Origin: Raphanus sativus
Lineage: Eukaryota > Streptophyta > Magnoliopsida > Brassicales > Brassicaceae
DNA: 64,000 nucleotides
Reading direction: 5' to 3'
Assembly: GCF_000801105.2 (NCBI RefSeq)
Contig: NC_079517.1
Span: 15,190,001-15,254,000 of the forward strand
Shown here: positions 22,750-35,198 of the stretch, in pieces
Layout: every line of letters begins with the position of its first letter
Position numbering within the stretch: position 1 is the first letter of the stretch
The notes under the pieces: model-generated
What the model saw: the letters and a program-made list of their open reading frames with translations, nothing else
The model's database searches: none
What the model was told of the DNA's origin: nothing
Made by a program: the position numbers and the translations under genes

Positions 22750-25070
22750 ATAATTGTGTAATTTAGGGAACATCTTGATTCATTAATTGGTGTAGTAGTT
22801 ACATATATATTGATTAGTGATATTTTAGAAAGAACAACAATGTGGAAACAAGTATAGAATGAGAAGACGGGTAGAATAAAATAAGTAAATAATACAATAG
22901 AAGTAAAGAAAAGTACACAAAAAGAAGAATGTAAAAGGAATAAATACAAAACTAACATGAAAGAATCATTTAAAACATTTTTTTCTCCAAACTGAATTAT
23001 ATTTGATGAAACAATATTGTGACAATGGATGGCATCCTTGATTGCATGCGGTACATTTAAAACATTTTATTTATTATAGAATAATAATAAATGAACTATA
23101 TAGAAAAATAATTTTTATATTAAATTCATGAGGAATTTCTTTTACATTTTTATGCTACAGTAGCAATACATCAGTTATTTTATTTTTATTTTAAGGTAAA
23201 TACGTTTTTAATACAAATGAAGGAAACTTTAGAAATTACATTAAAAAGGGCCGACCGGAGTGTAACCTCGCTTATGGAGCATCTCTGCCGGATAACCTCC
23301 CTTTCACAAGCAAACTCCTGCGCATCAAGCTCAGTTTCTCAAGTGTTTACCGGACTCCGATCTTTCGAAATTGTTTAGCATGTGTTTGAATTGAAGAACC
23401 GCACTATTTGCTCCTACTTTTTAAAGTTCCACCTATATTGGAGGAGGTGGGGAATCTTAATCAAAGTGCATTAACATTGCTATCTGTACAAAAGGAAAAC
23501 AGTTAGCATTTCTTTTTTTCGAAAAGAAAGTTACATAAAAATGAGGAAAATGCGTATTATAAGATGTCATCTGAAATACTGATTATAGCGTTCCAAAAGA
23601 GAAGTCATCTAAGCATTTCATAAGATATCTAACAGATTATAATAATAATATAAACAAAGAAAATAGTTCTACGTTAAATAAAAAGATTTGCAACCATTCA
23701 CAAATGAACATCTGTTTCCACCGTTTTTTCCCACTATACGAACGGTTCTAAGAGTAGCTCACACGGACCGTGAGTTGGAAACCCTATTTTAGATTTTAGA
23801 TACTAATTAGACCATCTTTATCCCGGGGTCCTAGTGGTTTTTTTAGAGTATGGATCCCGCAAAAAGGTTAATGATCGATCACAAAACTTATGAAATAAGG
23901 ATCGATTTTGGTCTGTTTCTTGCACTGTTTGCGGGTTCACTGACACGGAGTAACCCGCGATTGATTAGTTTTTGATTTTTTTTTTTTAATTTTCAGACTA
24001 AAAAAGAAAACAAAAAACAAAAAAAAAAGTTTTTTAAAAAACCGGCAGCTATAGTCATGCTCTAAGACCACTTAAATCTAAGCATGTGGCAAATAAAGTT
24101 TTATGGGTATCTAAAAATGTGTAGGTTTAGATACTTTTGCTTCTCTTTCCTAATTTTCTTTAATTTTTTCTTTTCTTTTATACTTAAGATACTCTATGAG
24201 CGTCTTCGTTCTTTTTCTCCTTTATTATGTTTTTTTAATACTTTTGTAATTATTTCTATATTTTAAATGATCAGAGACTGCTTGAGAACCCACCACTAAT
24301 TGTGCCCTTTTGGTATCTCTGCAAATGTATGTATCCTCCATGCAAATCTTATATATATTGGTGTCTATCCAATCCATCTATAGATTACTATTATTATTAT
24401 AATTATTATAATTGTTATGACTATTACTATTATCTAATAACATCTTCAACTTCACTCCGTATTTTATTCCAAACTGAAATTTAAAATAAAAATATTATAA
24501 TCATATTTCATTTTCTATTCTATAATAAATTAAAATAGATTTATTTCAAAAATAAAATAATATTTTTATTTTTATTTATTACTCTATTTTTCAATTAAAA
24601 TAGAGTAGAAATTATTCCATTTTTACTCCATAAATGAAATATGGAATAATATATAATTTTATAATAGAGTTATTTTATTTTAGAGATATTAGAATTTAAT
24701 ATAGCAAAAACTCTTATTAAAGATTTTAGAATTTAATTAGTGGAACATATTCTATTAAAACATAAACATGACATGTTGATATTAAACTAAGGGACATATT
24801 TTATTAGTGGAACATATTTTATTTAAGGAACTATTTTATCAAATTAAATTAATATTAAACACAAATATGATTACAAAAAAACTCAACTATAAAAATTAAA
24901 TTAAAAACTTAAAACAAAAAACATATAGGTCAGAATCTAGTAACTTTTTGAAAAACCTGCAAGAGACAAACAATTCGGTGGATAAAGTAGAAAACAAAAA
25001 TGTAGACAAGTTTGACGGTTTAATATTTTTGATTTTTAGAAAGAACAAAATTAAGATAATATCTAGACTT
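22750..25070. other. Intergenic DNA upstream of LOX2
   Basis: No gene was seen. Positions 23175-23480 may hold the 3' end of a minus-strand retroposon. Positions 24430-24690 are very AT-rich with repeated TTTATTTTAATTGAAAAATAG-like words resembling a MITE. The region nearest 25072 should contain the LOX2 promoter. Confidence 0.5.
23175..23480 (-). mobile_element. Possible retroposon 3' end
   Basis: This block is distinctly GC-richer than its surroundings. On the minus strand it ends GGTCGGCCCTTTTTAATGTA followed by an AT-rich tail, reminiscent of plant LINE 3' UTRs. No target duplication or coding domain was found. Confidence 0.3.
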
Positions 25071-25080
25071 GTATAAAGAG
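25071..25080 (+). promoter_or_regulatory. TATA box of the lipoxygenase gene
   Basis: GTATAAAGAG lies 55 bp upstream of the LOX2 start codon. A short upstream frame begins at 25081 (ATGAAGCGG) and ends at 25143, overlapping the main start in another frame. It matters only if transcription begins before 25081, which the TATA position makes unlikely; an in-frame ATG at 25102 of the same uORF could be transcribed. Confidence 0.55.
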
Positions 25081-25132
25081 ATGAAGCGGGGACTGGAGAA
25101 GATGGTAAGCGAAATAGAAGCTAAAGAAAAAA

Positions 25133-28100
25133 ATGTTCTGTAAAGAGTCGACGTCGTCGGGTCTCCAGACCTTGAGCATAGCAAAGAGCCTCAGCTCTCC
25201 GTTCCATAAACCATCGCCACGCATCAACGTCCCCATTTGGACAGGACGTCGAGACAAGATGTGTCGTCGTCAAAACCTCAGTGGACGATGTAAGGTCAGG
25301 GCATCACAGTCAAATAGCGGAAAGAAAGGTGACATAGTGAAAGAAAAAGCTAAAAAAATCAAAGTGAAGGGATTCATAAAGGCCCAAGAAGGGACGTTGC
25401 TGGAGGGCCTACGTTGGTCGAGAGGTCTCGATGACATTGCAGATATTACCGGTAGATCACTGCTCGTTGAGCTTATCGCCGCCGAGACTGACACCCGTGA
25501 GTAACCAATTTTATCAAACAAACATTTTTCTTTAAAGAGTAGATTAGTGCAACCAAGGCTCAATTTATAGTGATAGCGATTATTAACCCCCCAAGTACAC
25601 ACATGTCAGGGACGCTGATGGAGAAGGATCCGGTAGAAGACTATGCACAACGTGTATGGTTCGATGGAGATTCCGCTGAAGAGAAGTATGAGTGCGTGTT
25701 TGACATGCCTGAAGACTTCGGAACCGTGGGGGCCATCAGGATACAAAACCAGCACCATAGAGAGATATTCATCACGGACATGGAGCTTGAGTTACCCAGC
25801 GGGAACGTTACGTTTTCATGCCACTCATGGGTCGCCCCCAAGTCCGTTGACCCAGCTAAGAGGATATTCTTTTCCAGCAAGTGCTACTTACCCTCCACAA
25901 CCCCGGAGCCTCTTAAAAAGCTGCGGAAGGAGGAGCTGGAGACCTTGCGAGGCCAAAACCGCGAGAAAGTTGGTGAATTCGCCAAACACGAACGCATTTA
26001 TGACTACGACGTGTACAACGATGTGGGTAACCCTGACAAAGATGACGAACTCGCCCGTCCTGTTATTGGAGGCCCCTCTCATCCGTACCCGAGACGGTGC
26101 AAGACTGGTCGCAAACGCTCCAAGAAAGACCCCTCTACGGAGAATCGCGAAGGGGAGTTCTATGTCCCCAGAGACGAGGAGTTCTCCCCAACCAAGGGAA
26201 CGGCATTCACGGGCAAGGCCGTCTTGGCAGCTCTTCCCTCCGTGTTCACACAGATCGAGTCTATCATGCTGGATCCCAAATCGCCCTTCCCACACTTCAA
26301 GGCAATAGAAGATCTCTTTGACGTTGGCATCAATCTTCCCAAGGATACTGGCCTTTTACCTATGATCCCCAAACTTATTAAAGTTGTTGCTGAAGCTCAA
26401 GATGATCTTCTCCAGTTTGATCCCCCTGTTCTTCTTAACAGTACCAACCTCCCTCTCTCCTCTTTAGTCCTTCGTTATATTAACTCAATTCTACACTACC
26501 TATACAATTAATCTGACTTTCCTAATATCATTATCATATTTGATTCAGGGGATAGATTTTCATGGATCCGAGACGACGAGTTTGCTCGCCAGACACTTGC
26601 AGGCCTTAATCCCTATTGCATTCAGCTAGTTACCGTAAGCTATATATGTCTTTAATTAATAAGTTTGGGTGTTTTGCTTATGGGTGGGAACTTCGATTAT
26701 CTTATGGGGTCGGTTTGGTTTGATTAATTCGGTTCTAAAATTCTTTTCAACTGAAGTAAACTATAATTAATTTGGTTTGGATTGTTTTTGGTTCGGTTTG
26801 TATCCGGGTTGATTTGTGTTTCAGTTTCGTTTAATCGGATTTCTTTAATTTTGTTTTTTTAAAAGAAATCATGTTTTAAATTTAAACGCATATTGGTGAT
26901 GATAAACTATGTGAACTAAATTCATTATAAAACTGAAACAAAACCTTTAAAAACCACAAAAGGAAATTGTTAAAACACATCAAACCAGAATTAACCAAAG
27001 TAAATAGAAAATTAAGCAGCAGACGTAGAGAGAGAAGGTGTTGTGGAAAACTTTTATTTTGGATGAAACTTAGTTTAGGTTCTATGCAGCTTCCGTTTGC
27101 ATATAAGAAGTCAAGACTTTTCCTTATTTTAATCAAATCTTTGGATTACATATTAGGTTAAAAAGATATGCTACTGAATTTTAAAAATAAAAAATATGAG
27201 GATTTAGTGACTTTAGTCTTAAGAATTTAGTATGTTGTATATTACTAGTATGTTTAATTCAAACAATAACAAAATACATTGGTTTCTCGGTTTGGTTTAA
27301 AATTGAATCGAACCAAACCCTTCATTTTGGAAAAATCTTAAACCGAATCATTTGATAATAGACTTTGATTTGGTTTGGATCGGTTTTGGTCTGGTTCGGT
27401 TTTCAACCCACCTCTAGTTATAGTTCTGCTACTTCCAATAAAACAAGATTCATGGATGTGTATAAATGGTTGGTGAAAAAAAAAACATTTTCTGGTTTTA
27501 GTGCTTAAATCCGAATGCACTTTTATTCTAGGAATGGCCGTTGACAAGCAAACTAGACCCTGCGGTTTATGGTGATCCCAACTCACTCATTACTTGGGAC
27601 ATTGTGGAAAAAGAAATCAGAGGAGTCATGTCAGTTGATGAGGTAATTTCTAATATCTTCTAGAGGTTTTAAAGAGAAAAAGATCAATTCCCTTACTGAA
27701 TGAATGAATATACGCAGGCTCTAAAGAACAAGAGATTGTTCATGTTGGATTATCACGACTTGCTACTACCGTATGTTAACAAAGTGAGGGAGTTGGATGA
27801 TTCAATGTTATATGCTTCTCGAACAATATTCTTCCTCAGCGATGATAGCACATTAAGACCTGTTGCCATTGAGTTGACTCGTCCCCCAGATGTCAACAGG
27901 CCCCAATGGAAGCAGGTCTTCACGCCAGGGTATAATGCTACCTCCGCCTGGCTATGGAAACTTGCTAAGACTCACGTTGTTTCTCATGATGCCGGTTATC
28001 ATCAGCTTATCTCCCACTGGTATTGACAAACGTTATAATCAATAGACCCTCTAGACATATGGTTTTCTGTTTAGACCCCAATTATTTTATTTTTTTAAAA

Positions 28101-29297
28101 TTAACTGCTTAATACATAACAACATCACACGTATGTGTTTTTCTAACGCTAACTAATAAAGAGATGGAAATTTTTACAGGCTGAGGACTCATTGTTGTAT
28201 GGAGCCATACATAATAGCGGCAAACAGACAACTAAGTGCCATGCATCCTATCTATAGGCTTTTGTTTCCCCACTTCCGCTACACCATGGAGATCAACGCT
28301 CGTGCACGCCAAAGTCTCGTCAACGCAGGTGGAATCATCGAGACTTCTTTCTGGCCTGGCAAGTATTCATTAGAGCTAAGTTCAGACGTCTATGGTAAAC
28401 TATGGAGGTTCGACAAGGAAGCTTTACCTGCAGACCTCATCAGCAGGTAACTGTTAAGATGATTTTTTTGGGTGTCTGCAACTGCAAGTATAATAATTAA
28501 ATTACTAATAAGAAAATGAAAATGTTTGCCTTGTCAGGGGGCTGGCTGTGGAAGATGAGAACGCGGAACATGGGGTGCGGCTGACGATACCAGACTACCC
28601 ATTTGCGAATGACGGTCTAATGCTGTGGGATGCACTAAAGGAATGGATCACAGACTATGTGAAGCACTATTATCCAGATGCAGGACTGATCGTGTCGGAT
28701 GAGGAACTCCAAGAATGGTGGAGTGAAGTGAAGAACATAGGGCACGGAGACAAGAAAGACGAACCATGGTGGCCTGAGCTCAAAACACAAGATGACTTGA
28801 TTGGCGTGGTGACTACGATTGCGTGGGTGGCTTCAGGTCACCATGCAGCGGTAAACTTTGGACAGTACGGGTATGGAGGGTACTTTCCCAACCGACCAAC
28901 CACTACAAGGATAAAAATGCCAGTGGAAGAGCCGACAGAGGAAGAGCTTACAGAGTTCTATGAGGAACCAGAGAAGGTGTTGCTCAAGACATTCCCGTCG
29001 AGGAAGCAGGCGACGCAAGTGATGGTGACTCTGGATCTACTATCGACCCATTCACCAGACGAAGAGTACTTGGGAGAAGAGCCAGAAGCATCTTGGATAG
29101 ACGAACCTGTCATCTTTGCTGCATATGAACGATTCAAAGGCAGGCTCCAATATCTAGAAGGTGTGATAGATGAGAGGAACGTGAATGTTTCTCTAAAGAA
29201 CAGAGCTGGAGCAGGTGTTGTCAAGTACGAGCTTTTGAAGCCCATCTCTGAACCTGGTCTTACCGGAATGGGTGTTCCCTACAGTGTGTCTATATGA
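25133..29297 (+). CDS. LOX2: Chloroplast 13-lipoxygenase, LOX2 type
   Basis: Type 2 plant lipoxygenases oxygenate linolenic acid at C-13 in plastids, feeding jasmonate and green-leaf-volatile synthesis. Seven exons join in frame: 25133-25496, 25610-26440, 26549-26634, 27532-27642, 27718-28019, 28180-28446 and 28538-29297, giving 906 residues (Arabidopsis LOX2 is about 896). The Ser-rich N-terminus looks like a transit peptide. A PLAT/LH2 region follows (about residues 85-210), then the catalytic domain with KWxx-type and HPYPRRC motifs. Iron ligands by alignment to soybean LOX-1 are His559, His564, His756, Asn760 and the C-terminal Ile906. All are present, so the enzyme looks active. Intron 3 is enlarged by a transposon-like insert. 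The start was chosen from the conserved MxCxES opening. Its neighbours are not those of Arabidopsis LOX2. Confidence 0.95.
26680..27415. mobile_element. hAT-like insert in LOX2 intron 3
   Basis: Intron 3 is about 900 bp, several times longer than the other introns. It is filled with TTCGGTTTGGTTT and its complement in the two halves. The right edge, read on the minus strand, is TAGAGGTGGGTTGAAAACCG; the left edge is TATGGGTGGGAACTTCG. These resemble hAT TIRs, but no exact 8-bp duplication could be shown. It may be an old copy. Confidence 0.4.
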
Positions 29298-31837
29298 ACA
29301 TCAGAACATGTATTTACTTGCTAAGTCATTTGAGTGTCAACAATAAGAAATAAAACAACCAGTTCTTTTGCTTACCCAACAACACTCATTTGTATTATAT
29401 TTACCAATATACGGTGAATAAACAACTCATTACAAATAATAGCAAAGCATGAAGGCAGGTAAGAAAATTGAATTAATGTAAACTCTCTAATTTGTGTTCA
29501 TAAAAATACATGAAAATAATTACTCATTTTAACACTAAGAATAATATTTCACTTCAATAAATTTATATAAATAATTAAAAACTTCAAAAGGAAAAATACC
29601 TAATACATATCTACTGAGAACAAAGCAGAGTTCACGAATTAAAAAATATCACAACAAAAATTTTAAGCTATCGATATCTGCATTATTGCCTTACATGCTC
29701 TAAGTTTCTAAAATATCATGCATACTTTTTAAATAGTGAAATTATGAGTCATATACATTAAACAAATCATAACTAGGAAAATGCCTTTTGTACTGTTTAC
29801 TTTTTAAATATCCAACAAGATTTTGATCCGCATTTTTAAATCGCATATATTTTCTCTTTGTTAGTTTTATATAAGTGCGTCAAAATGCAGATGTTATTTA
29901 AACCAATCAAAAATAGGTTTTTAGTTTATTACAGCCTATTTAATTTTCACTCAAGCGAAAAATCATGCTATATTTATAGTAATCATTTTTGTTGATGAGT
30001 TTCACAAAATTTCGATGTGGGAGACATTTACACTTTATTAATATATCTCAAATATATTTAGTAGTTAACAGTTATAGAGATTTTTGTATAAATGATTTCA
30101 TAAAATCTCGAGGATATATAATATTCTAAATTTTGTTAGGTCCATAAAATATTGTTAGCCATAATTTATATTATATTGTTTATTTTTTAAATAATAATAA
30201 AGATACAAATAGCAAGAAGATGAAGAAATATGTTAGGTGATTTATGTTCTTAAATCTCCAAATACTTTTAATAAATGACATGATTTTTTTCTTTACAAGT
30301 TTCATATAAATGTGTAAAACATTTGTAAATTCATGTTTTAAATATATTATTAAAATTTTATTCAAAATGTGGAAAAACATTTGGAGTTCAACGTTTTAGA
30401 GAGTTGTTCATGTGTTTTTTTTTTGCAACTTGTTCATATGTTTACATGGTGACAATATTCTCCTCGTTGAATTCAAAAAATTTGTTGGTGTAATTTTTGT
30501 TACACAATATGCAAATAATCATAAAATCATATGTGTAGAAATCTCATTTAACAAATATACATATTAAAAAATATTATATCTATGTTAATATCATTTAAAT
30601 TTAATTATACATCATATACATAGATGAAATTGATTGTTTTGATATGTTTACTCTAAAATGATTGCGAATAAACAAGAATGATCATTTAATTTATATATGT
30701 ACGCGGATTTATTACATAATAGTAACTACTTTCTTAGTAATTTAATATATAATTATTATTTTAGTATTTTATAATATACATAAAAACATTAAATAAATAA
30801 CAAATATAAAATATTTATTCCGCACAAGACGCAGATCTTAACCTAAGTATGTATCTTTTTAATAATTTTAAATCTTAAACATTTCTAAATCTCATGCCAA
30901 AATAAAAGAACAAAATGAGAATAAACTCCAAAATCAATATTTATATTGAGCAATAACCAAAATGAAAAAAACACATATAAAAAGAAAAATATTGAAGATA
31001 TATAGGATTGGCACGTGAACGTAAATTTCTTATAACCATAACTAAATTTTAAATTGCTAAATCATGATATAAAACCGAGCTGACATAGTTTCATTGTAAC
31101 CAAATAGTAGACATGAGATTCTTCGGCCTAACCATTAGATTTTTATGCGATAAGTGATTTTTTGACCTAAAATATTTTTAAAAATATGATCAGATCATCA
31201 ATAAACAAATTATGTAACTAACCAAAAAAGTTCAAAAAATTGTTTAAGGGCCAAAAATATTAATATTAGTACGATCAAAATATAAATTAGTTTTTCATAC
31301 AATATTTCTTAAATAGTTTTTATATAAATTCACCATTTGAAAGATGCATCTTTTATCTTAGTCTACAGTAAATTACATGTACGTGCGAGTTGAAAATCTA
31401 CAAAGATCGAAAATCCAAGCATTAAAATCTACAGTAAACTACCATAATCATAGAAATAATAGTTGCTAGAAAAAAAACATGAAATAATAATTTTAAGAAA
31501 TTTTGGCTACCCGTTAGGAATTTAGCACATGACAGCCCATTGGGATACAAAACTATAGACCTAAATAAGATGGGCCTTAGGCCTAAAAAGCTTAGGCGAC
31601 GTGTCATGGTCGCAATGGCTCGGAGAACCTCAGACGAAGTTCCGAAATTGCCCTGAATCATGTGAGAATACAGTTTCACCCCTCACGAGGAGCTCGGATA
31701 GATTCTTTATTTTTTTTGTTCGTTTCGTTTCATCCTTAATGGTAACTCCTTTCTCTTCAGATCCGAATTTACATTACAAGTTCACACCCTAATCCCGATC
31801 AGCCGATCCCATTTGATTTCCCCTTTCTCCTTCAATT
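29298..31837. other. Intergenic DNA between LOX2 and SEC31B
   Basis: The first ~100 bp would be LOX2 3' UTR (AATAAG and AAATAAAA words at 29340-29355). The interval 29810-30850 has a degraded reverse Helitron-like end (AGATTTTGATCCGC at 29818) and a forward-like end (CGCAGATCTTAACCTAA near 30846). From 31560 the sequence is richer in GC and probably holds the SEC31B promoter and 5' UTR. No other gene was seen. Confidence 0.5.
30404..30443 (-). mobile_element. Micro-retroinsertion (GTTGC plus poly(A))
   Basis: TTGTTCATGTGTTT and TTGTTCATATGTTT flank a T run followed by GCAAC. On the minus strand the insert is GTTGC plus poly(A). One mismatch separates the flanking copies. It is weaker than the other cases because the T run merges with the repeat. 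Confidence 0.4.
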
Positions 31838-34800
31838 ATGGCTTGCATCAAGGGGGTGGACAGATCCGCCTCCGTCGCGCTAGCTCCCGACGCTCCTTAC
31901 ATGGCGGCAGGAACCATGGCGGGAGCCGTGGATCTGTCATTCAGCTCTTCGGCAAGTCTCGAGATCTTCAAGCTCGATTTCCAGTCAGACGATCGCGATT
32001 TGCCTTTGGTTGGGGAAATCCCCTGCTCGGAGCGATTCCACAGGCTCGCGTGGGGAAGAAACGGATCTGGATCCGATGAGTTCTCCCTCGGTCTTATTGC
32101 CGGCGGCCTTGGCGATGGGAACATAGATCTGTGGAATCCGCTTTCTCTAACCAGGTGCTTCCCCGTTTTTCAAATTGATTATTCATCGTCATTTGGATTT
32201 GTTTGTTTCGATCTCATAACCGATCGTAATTGAAAATTTGAATGCACCACCGCGAAGTGGCCGAGCCGAGACGAACCATATGTATAGTTTGTTTTATTGG
32301 TATTGAGTTTTCGTGTCTCGTTTTATTTTTCAGTCCACAGTCCGGTGTAAATGCACTCGTTGGACATCTTTCAGTTCACAAAGGCGCGGTGAGTGCTCCA
32401 TAATTGATGATTCTTCTCTTGTTTTTTTTTTGTTTTTGTTTTGATTTTTAACTCTCAGCCTCATTGTGCTACTTTCTTATTAGGTTCGTGGTCTTGAGTT
32501 TAATGCTATCACCCCAAATCTACTTGCCTCTGGAGCTGATGATGGTGAAATTTGCATTTGGGATCTTGCTAAGCCTTCTGAGCCTACTCATTTTCCCCTT
32601 CTCAAGGTTAGCCAAACCAATAATAATTTAATCTTCAGTCTTTTAAGTTGAATCCTAGAGCTATCTTAAACTGAGTGTCTTATGCAGGGAAGTGGTTCTT
32701 CCACTCAAGGTGAAATCTCTTTTATATCGTGGAATAGAAAAGTTCAACAGATCTTAGCATCTACCTCATACAATGGAACTACTGGTGAGATTTTACACCC
32801 TTTCTCTATCTGCTTGATCTGTGGTTCTTTTCTGCCAACTCTAATTCTGCTCCTGCTCATCTGTGTTTTTTTTTCCCAGTAATATGGGACTTGAGGAAGC
32901 AGAAGCCTTTAATTAAGTAAGTATACACTTCTTTAAGTTATATTAATGAGGCGGTCTGTTCTTGCTATAGAAAGCTTGATCTGCCTATTATCCATCAACA
33001 GCTTTGCAGATTCCGTTAGACGCCGGTGCTCTGTTTTGCAATGGAACCCTGACATTGCTACTCAGATAATGGTTGCATCAGATGACGACAGTTCACCTAC
33101 TCTGAAGGTAAAAGAATCATTTAATGTCTTGCCTCGTTTTGTTCAAATTTGGTTCGTTTAGTAACCTAAGGTATCCACTATCAGCTCTGGGATATGAGGA
33201 ATACAATGTCACCTGTGCGCGAGTTTACCGGACACCAAAAAGGTATTTTCAAATCATTTCATTAAAATGCCTTTTCCAGTGATTCTCTTTATCTCGGTAT
33301 CATTTTCTATTGCTGATAAGTGAAATGCCTTGTAGATCAGTCATTTTGTGGTGCTATAATCTCATAGTCCTGCTGTCTTCATTATTTCTTTCTAGTATTT
33401 ACCATTTTTGTGAATTGTATTGGTCTGACTTCTTATCTCGCAGGTGTGATTGCAATGGAGTGGTGTCCAAGTGATAGCTCATATGTTCTTACCTGTGCTA
33501 AGGACAACCGTACTATTTGTTGGGACACTAATACAGGAGAGGTAGGAGATACATATTTGCTAGCTTTCATCCGCTCATTAGTTAGTGAATCTTCATTTAC
33601 TGAATTTGATCCAACTATGTCAGATTGTGGCTGAGCTACCTGCTGGCAACAATTGGAACTTTGATGTTCATTGGTACCCAAAGATACCTGGAGTTATATC
33701 AGCATCTTCATTTGATGGGAAACTTGGCATCTACAACATCGAGGTATCTTGGTAGTTTAATGTATTTGAAATTGTTCTGTTCTAGGTGAAAATTAATGTA
33801 TGAGACTATACTATAATATGAACCTGTGAAGTCACACTTATTGACTGTTTTCGTTCCCAATATTAATTTAGATTTCGGTTTCCAATTCGTTGCTTTACCG
33901 GTGATCAAATATTTTAATGGTTAAATCTTATGCACCTACCGTTTGAGAATTACCTTAATAGGAAGACTTTTTGGACTCTCGATCTCCCACTCTCCACCTA
34001 GAATAATTTTTAAAATATGAGTTCAACCTTTGGTGCAGGGTTGCAGTCGCTATGGTGCTGATGAGAATACTTTTGGTACTGGTAATGTCATTACCCATTC
34101 TGAACAATTTGTTTACCTTCATTACTTGTAAGAGGATTGGATAGCCCTAGAACCAACCTCACTTCATATAATCCTCTTTGTACAGCTAATTTAAGAGCAC
34201 CGAAATGGTATAAGCGTCCGGTTGGTGCATCTTTTGGATTTGGGGGAAAACTAGTATCGTTTCAGGCAAAGGCCCCTCCGAAGGGTGCCTCATGCATTCC
34301 GTCTGAGGTTAGCTTATAGGAATGCTATTGTCTTCTATTATACTCCTTTTGTTCGTCAATTCTTACTTCACTAAATGTCATGTTCAGGTTTTTTTGCACA
34401 GCCTGGTAACAGAACAGAGTTTAGTGAGTCGTACTTCTGAATTTGAAGCCGCCATAGAAAATGGAGATAAGACTTCTCTAAGGGATTTGTGTGAGAAGAA
34501 ATCTGAAGAGACTGAGTATGCCATCTTTGTGATTAAAAATGTTCATATTCTCCTTTGACAAACTCATCCGACAACTGAACTTTGCTCTGTTTCAATTCAC
34601 TGATTTGGCAGATCCAAAGAAGAGAAAGAGACATGGGGCTTGCTGAAAATGATGTTTGATGAGGAAGGAACTACAAGGACAAAGTTGATCAGCCATCTTG
34701 GCTTTACTTTACCTTCTGTAGAAATGGATCATGCTGTAAATGGGCTCTCTTCAGATCTTAATGGCACTGAATTAGAGGATACTGCAGTGCATGCACGGGA

Positions 34801-35167
34801 GCCTGAGGAAAGTAACGAGGCAGCTGCATTTGCTATGGACAATGGAGAAGACTTCTTTGACAACTTTTCTAAACCGGATACACCCGTATCTACCTCTGCC
34901 ACAGAGTTTATGCCTCCTGACACAGGTTTTACTGCCAAAGAAGAAGAAACTCAAGAAATGCCAGAAGAAGAAGATGAAAGTTTTGACCGTGTATTTGATG
35001 ATGCCATCCAACGTGCTTTGGTTGTTGGAGATTACAAGGAAGCGGTGGATCAGTGTATATCTGCAAATAAGATGGCTGATGCTTTAGTTATTGCTCATGT
35101 TGGTGGTACATCGTTATGGGAGAGTACTCGTGAGAAATATTTGAAGATGAGTAGTGCACCTTTCATG

Positions 35168-35198
<31 letters not shown>

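Noticed and set aside
25081..25143. Regulatory uORF overlapping the LOX2 start
   Set aside because: Given the TATA box at 25072, its ATG probably lies upstream of the transcription start; no conservation evidence is available.
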